DNA of 64,000 bases from Sipunculus nudus (Eukaryota > Annelida > Sipuncula > Golfingiida > Sipunculidae). This document shows, in pieces, positions 58,877-64,000 of this stretch. The position numbers and the translations under genes were made by a program. The stretch covers positions 38,725,729 through 38,789,728 of the forward strand of contig CM049314.1 of NCBI GenBank assembly GCA_026874595.1, given 5' to 3'. How positions within the stretch are numbered: the first letter of the stretch is position 1; each line of letters begins with the position of its first letter. The notes under the pieces are model-generated. The model saw nothing but the letters and a program-made list of their open reading frames with translations. It was not told the origin of the DNA and searched no databases.

Positions 58877-59454
58877 CAGAACAAATAAAAGAACAAGGTG
58901 AGAGACAGGGTTTCCGCATGGTGCTCATCTTCTGTGATGGAGTCAAGAATGTCCTACTTCCGCATATGCAGTTTAATTATATTTTATCAGCAGCATATGA
59001 AATTTGTTCTTATAAAGTTTTATTGCCATGGAGACGATGTTTTGTGTACAGATGTTGCAGTTATATTCACTTCAACTGGGATAAAAACTAGAATCACGTC
59101 ACCATTCGTCATTCGCCTTTTTATTTTCTGTTATAAATGCAACATAACTACAACGTAAGATTTACCATATATTAAGAGAGAATATTAATTAGCATGTTCC
59201 TGCATAAAACATATACTTAGATATACTCTCGGAAGATGTCCGTGGGGTCAATTCAAGGAAGATCCGGAGGGACAAAATTTAGGAAGATCCGCAGGGACAA
59301 TGCAAATGACTTGGGAGCGGTTTTCTCATGGACAGGTGTCTGAAAAGCTTGTTAGCACCAAATGCAACGTTTCCCCTAAGGTCCATCATATTAATACATG
59401 TATGTTTGTTCATATTAAAGCATATATATAAGTATATACAGCCCTATAGTATAT

Positions 59455-59584
59455 ATAATTGTTATATGTATATGTACATAGGTATGCGTGTATGTGTATG
59501 TGTGTATATGTATATATGTATATACGTATGTAAATGCATATATATGTGTGTGTGAATGTATATGTATCTCTCTATATATATGCA

Positions 59585-59639
<55 letters not shown>

Positions 59640-59650
59640 ACATTTATATA
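59455..59650. repeat. Degenerate (TATG)n and (AT)n
   Basis: TATGTGTATGTGTGTATATG-type repeats lead into (AT)n at 59588-59630. Confidence 0.9.
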
Positions 59651-59689
59651 TACATACAATTATGTATACATATATATTAAATACATATA

Positions 59690-59868
59690 CAGTAAAACCT
59701 CTCCTAACGAACACCTCGTTTATGCGACCACCTCAAAATAACGACCACATTTTACGGTCCCTATTATATTGTTGCTCTTTATATCAGACCTCACTTAGAC
59801 GACCACCTTGAAAATGCGAACACTTTGTTGAGGTCCAATTGGCGGTCGTGATTTCGAAATTTCACAGT
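59690..59868. mobile_element. Tigger/pogo-like MITE, ~180 bp
   Basis: The left end CAGTAAAACCTCTCCTAACG follows TA; the right end reads inverted CTGTGAAATTTCGAAATCAC and is followed by TATATA. The subterminal GACCACC/GGTGGTCG words match the 1.2 kb element at 16234 and the end at 36609, so these form one family. There is no coding capacity. Confidence 0.7.
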
Positions 59869-59944
59869 ATATATAAGAATGTATTACGACATGTTTCTTG
59901 GATATAACGATAAAAAGCGAAACAGAAATTCCGAAACGATGTCT

Positions 59945-60430
59945 TCGAAATGTCCTTCATTTATTCGTACCTCGCAGATCCGTACCTCACAAATCCGTTC
60001 CTGACATTATTCGTATAGGTCACACGGTCCTATTTTTTTCACATGACCCGGGGTCACAAACTGGGGTCACATGAAATAGAATTGTGAAAGGTTACGCTTG
60101 CTCTGATTGACTATCTCTATTATGCCAGCTGGCAAAAATGCTTGTGTAGAACTGTTTTGAGGGGATTTGAGGATTGTAAGTAAATGAGATACACAAGCCC
60201 TGGTTTTCTTGGCTTGTACGTGTGACTATAGACACAATAAAGTCTCAGGAAAAACATTTTTTTAAGTTGTACCGAAGAGACCTCGACTTCAGGAAGGTTT
60301 AATGATGTTCTGTAGGAAAATAAATATAGCCATGTATCCTATATTGCATATGCGTACCTCGCACATCCGTATCTCATACATCCGCGCCTAACAAAATCCG
60401 TACACCCTATATTCGTACCTCGAACTATAC
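59945..60430. repeat. ATCCGTACCTCGCA-type repeat blocks
   Basis: ATTCGTACCTCGCAGATCCG with further ATCCGTxCCTxACA words occurs at 59958-60018, and again in the same orientation at 60351-60428. Between them is the palindromic pair TTTCACATGACCC and GGGTCACATGAAA (60039-60077). The words resemble those in the foldback element at 47628. Confidence 0.55.
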
Positions 60431-60777
60431 CTGGGATATCTGTAAAAGTTTAAATGTAAATCAAAATGGAAAATCAGTCACATCATCACGACAGTTAGCT
60501 CTGTAAGTTCACAAACTGGATACACAGTTGAAGTTTATTGTACATGCGATGACCTTTTCGAAAAAATAATTATAAATTTCTCACTAATATGTTGGAATAT
60601 AGATGCAAATACATACTATGTATTATCCCCGGCTGTTGCATGTACCTGTGGCCACAGAGAAGTTTCGTGACAAAGGTAGAGTGAAGCCACACCTGTCTCC
60701 GGGAGGTCACGCGTTGTGTTCACAGCGTACTTTTCACCTTTATTGAGACAGCTGTCAAACTCATTATCGTTGTAATT

Positions 60778-61070
60778 ATTATTATATGTTTAACTGCGAA
60801 ATTTTCTTTTATCAATGATTTTCATGATTATTATAATTATTATTATTATTATAATTATTATTATTATTATTATAATTATTATTATAATTATTATTATAAT
60901 TATTAATATTATATATATATATATATATATAAAATCTGCGAAATTTTCTTTTATTTATCATTATGATTATTTTTATTGTTGTTTGATGTTATTTTTATTT
61001 TGATTATTATAAATGATAATAATAATTATCATTATTATTATTAATATTATCATCATTCATATTTTGTATA
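60778..61070. repeat. (ATT)n and (AT)n region
   Basis: Interrupted (ATT)n with ATAATT words at 60825-60910, (AT)n at 60911-60930, and further TAAT/ATTATT repeats to 61050. Poly-Ile frames are artefacts. Confidence 0.9.
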
Positions 61071-61399
61071 TTCGATTCACTTTCTGCACTTCATAATCAT
61101 CATCTGGCTGTTATTATGTATAAAACCAGACAATGTTCTTTGTCTCTGTTCCATATCCAAACACAACCCTAATATATCATTGACCTACTTTTAGTCACAT
61201 CATTTATCTTGATTCAATCCTATCATTTATTAACCAAAGTTTCGCAGCAGGCAGGCATAAATTTTGACTGACACAATTGGTCCCAGAAACGAAGCATCAC
61301 CTTCAGTGACATCTGGTGAGCAGAGAGAAAATCAATTTTCTTTCAACGAGATTTTTTTTTTAAATGTTTGACATCATGAGACATGAATTTGTTATATGA

Positions 61400-61521
61400 T
61401 GGTGATGATGCTGATGATGATGATAATGATTGTTATTAGGAGTAATAATAATGAAAATAATAATCATATTATTTTTATTATTATTATTATTATATTTATA
61501 TTGGTATGATGATGATGATGA
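61400..61521. repeat. (GAT)n and (ATT)n
   Basis: GATGATGCTGATGATGATGA (61410) and (ATT)n at 61470-61498, then GATGATGATGATG at 61508. Confidence 0.85.
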
Positions 61522-61536
61522 CATTTCTATTTGCAG

Positions 61537-61757
61537 ATAGCAAGGCAGGATATTGGCTTAACAAGACCGCAAACAACAATAAAGAAACGTACAGTGCGCC
61601 AAGCATACTTGTGCTTATGCAACGTGTGCTTGGAGTTGTCAAATATTCAATGGATTACTCGGAGTATTCCCATCTACGATCACGTGACCATTGGAATTTA
61701 CTCTGTCACGGGAACCCGAATATCGAACCAGTGGATAATTGGATAATAGTTCGTTGA
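61537..61757 (+). other. Candidate exon with good acceptor
   Basis: ACATTTCTATTTGCAG (61521-61536) is a near-ideal splice acceptor. The frame continues from DSKAGYWLNKTANNNKETYS to a stop at 61757 (about 73 codons). No domain is recognised. A terminal exon is possible, but no poly(A) signal was noted close by. Confidence 0.2.
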
Positions 61758-61986
61758 TTTGCAAATCTTGGATTACATACCGCAGGATATTACACATATT
61801 GGATTTTAATATGCTGCTGTTTTGCCCAATGAAATCTTAAATCACCGGATAAGTGAAAACCAAGATGTATGTGTTCATTAAACACAGGATTTACACAATC
61901 CCAGGTGTGGGAATGGATATATTAATACGTGGAATATGGATAATACATTGTATCCCCAACGGGTGATAATCGTGAGAGGCCTGCAG

Positions 61987-62069
61987 ATGTTCAGTACCGC
62001 CATCTGGCAGAGAGACCAAGAATCACTGTGAAGCCCACTGCTCGCCTGGAATTGGTCGCCTTCAAGCAG
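61987..62069 (+). other. Candidate exon with consensus donor
   Basis: Bounded by CCTGCAG (61980-61986) and CAG/GTGAGT (62067-62075), a perfect donor. The 83-base interval is open in one frame: VQYRHLAERPRITVKPTARL and then ELVAFKQ, ending on a codon boundary. The upstream polypyrimidine tract is poor, so a first (non-coding) exon starting further left fits equally well. Downstream partners would lie outside the window. Confidence 0.25.
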
Positions 62070-62094
62070 GTGAGTTTATTGGTTGTAATAATTA

Positions 62095-62240
62095 TTTTCC
62101 TCAAGGAGGTTCTGTTTTTCCCCGTGTTTGTGTACCATTGTGTTGGATTGTTAGGTTGATTATATGTTTGTTAACAAGAGAACTACTTAACCAGTTTCCA
62201 TTAAAAGGAGCGTGCAGGGATGTAACGTTGTCCAGGGAAA
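62095..62240 (+). repeat. Dispersed GAGGTT-type repeat fragment
   Basis: CTCAAGGAGGTTCTGTTTTT, then a GTTGGATTGTTAGG stretch, then AACTACTTAACCAGTTTCCA parallel the fragment at 12373-12540 in order and spacing. Confidence 0.45.
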
Positions 62241-64000
62241 CTAAACCATTTATTTGCTGATTTGAATGAAAAGGCAGCTCAAAATAGGATTGTTCTGCAA
62301 GGCAGGGATATACGCTTTACTGAGTGCTAATCTAATTTCTTCATCGCCCAACTGCCTGGGTGGAAGGATTGATTTAGATGATTTTTTTTTTTCTGATTTA
62401 GTGCTGTGGTGACAGAATAATATCAGCATTTAAAAATATCACAATCAACTAGACTCCTGCGTTTCTATAATAAACAATGGATTTAAAAATGGGAATTAGT
62501 CACGTGACGGAGAAGTATATAGTGAACCTGTGTAATAAGACGGTCCGTGGGACTGGCCAGAAGTGGTTATTATTCACAGATGGTCTTATTAGATAGGTCA
62601 GTTATAACCACTTTAAATACTCTCGGCTCACCCAAGGGCGGTCTGAATAAACAGGTGGTGTTTAAGATAAGTTCCAATGTACAATGTGTATTTATAAATG
62701 AATCCGTAATACCCCCGACCAAAGAAAGTGATCTTGTACACGAGAAAGCCGTGCTGAACATATTTGAAAATTCCAAATACTTATGTTAGATTTCTCCATA
62801 TAGATGATTCATCAAATTGCATAAAAATACTCTATTTAAGTGGTATTTATGCAAAGAAACTATGAACAAAAAGTTTAACCATTAGGAAAGTATAAAATAA
62901 TACTCCTATCGTCAATAATACACATAACACAGCCAGGAGCACAAGCTGTGCTGCCATCTGCCGGGTGACAATATAACTAGATTTCTGTTATTGGCAGCAG
63001 CTGTATTCTCTCATATCTCAATTTAACACAGTATTTTCTATTTTGTCAACTGTCTTCATGGGTCACTCTCTTGAGTTGACTCACGTGTTTACCTCTGCAA
63101 AAGTTGGAATAATAGAGAGTTGCATTCTTGGGTGTGTTGCACAGGCCGATGGCTATATAACACGATAGGCCTAATATACTTTGAAATATATATAACAAGT
63201 TACCTTATGGTCTGTAAATGGTTATACGGAAAGTCAGACATGGACCAATTTACATAAGGTTTTCTTCTCACGCTGGGAACAATCAGTTTACTTTCATTTC
63301 ACACTGTCAATAAGAGGAACTTGTAGTTTTACTGGCGTAAAACTCGTAATTCCAACATGCGACATTCGACATCTGGGTTTTATTCTCTCTGCAAAATGGC
63401 CGCCCCATAACCTGTTTCGGAATATTTGAGATTTTAGAGTTTGATAAGGGCAAGGAAATACGTCAGAAAAGTACTCAGAGAACAGTCTCAAGGTGGTTAT
63501 CATTAGACGGGTATTTTCTCAAGCGTTAGTCGGATGAACGCTTTGGGATGACCGCGCCCTCACGCGCAAATTATAGTGTGATTCGCCCTAAAAGCCATCG
63601 GATGATGAGCAATTACAAACATTGCTAATGTAGTGTGTTAAACCAGGAAATTTATAAATGTTCATCTAGCGTATATACGTGAAGAAAGAAAGATTTTTGC
63701 CTGAGCAGATCAGCTGAAGCACGTAAAAGGAGGCCCCCTAACTGCTCCTTCAGAAACGATAGGAAAATGAAAATTCAGAGTCCAGGGAAAGTTCATAATG
63801 AGAAAACCGAAACGACATCAAATTTTTTGTTTGTAATATGGTAATTGTCCTTATGCTTGTCCACGGCAAAAATGTCACCCGTATTTAGTCGGAAACTTTT
63901 TGTTTAACGAAACGAAATAAGTTTAAAGGACGTGCCGAGCGCTCTAGCTGAAGGGGTCTAGCACCCCGCCATAGGCGCTCCTTTCGCTTCTATAAATTAA
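62241..64000. other. Unclassified sequence to window end
   Basis: Complementary frames of 80 (plus) and 68 (minus) codons overlap at 62547-62789, and a 69-codon minus frame lies at 63294-63503. None has a recognised domain. AAAATGGCCGCC at 63395 is a YY1-like word. The end (63930-63990) is GC-richer and may be the edge of another repeat. Confidence 0.35.

Overview
This is a eukaryotic, almost certainly animal, window. It is AT-rich and carries no convincing intact protein-coding gene: the longest open frames are either in-frame products of tandem repeats or isolated frames with no recognisable domain. The clearest coding relics belong to mobile elements. One is a Penelope-like element fragment with a GIY-YIG endonuclease. 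The other is the helix-turn-helix start of a Tigger/pogo-type transposase inside a 1.2 kb element with terminal inverted repeats. These, a tRNA-derived SINE, hAT-like ends, many (AT)n tracts and frequent poly(dC) runs suggest a marine invertebrate, perhaps a mollusc or other lophotrochozoan. The taxon is inference only.

Layout. 0-12 kb is mostly AT-rich spacer. It holds a hAT-like terminus at the left edge, a ~460 bp repeat with a second copy at 57.2 kb, a higher-complexity block at 6.2-7.4 kb, and a GAT-rich stretch. 12-18 kb holds a TIR element with an internal 27-bp minisatellite, the Penelope fragment with an inverted partial copy, and the Tigger/pogo element. 18-24 kb has compound microsatellites, a complex block (19.5-20.9 kb) and a 34-bp minisatellite (22.0-22.85 kb). 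24.8-29.6 kb is a second 34-bp minisatellite, split by a 2.4 kb hAT-like element with a perfect 8-bp target duplication. That element itself contains an LTR-like or mini-gene unit with a TATA box and poly(A) signals.

30-42 kb alternates complex segments with repeats: a SINE, an inverted repeat pair at 38.3/40.4 kb, and (GA)n(CA)n(AT)n. 43-50 kb has purine-rich degenerate repeats, a foldback element and complex blocks at 45, 47 and 49 kb. 50-64 kb has a 101-bp (AT)n, a 28-bp minisatellite homologous to the 27-bp array at 13 kb but inverted, two strong CTCF-like motifs (39.9 and 56.0 kb), the second TIR repeat copy, a SINE, a short Tigger-like MITE and two weak candidate exons at 61.5-62.1 kb.

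The islands of balanced base composition and dense homeodomain, SOX and YY1-like motifs, separated by AT-rich spacer and without ORF structure, look like a regulatory gene desert or a very large intron. This needs cross-species alignment to prove. The most interesting structures are the split 34-bp satellite with its nested insertions, the inverted 27/28-bp satellite pair, and the paired CTCF-like sites.
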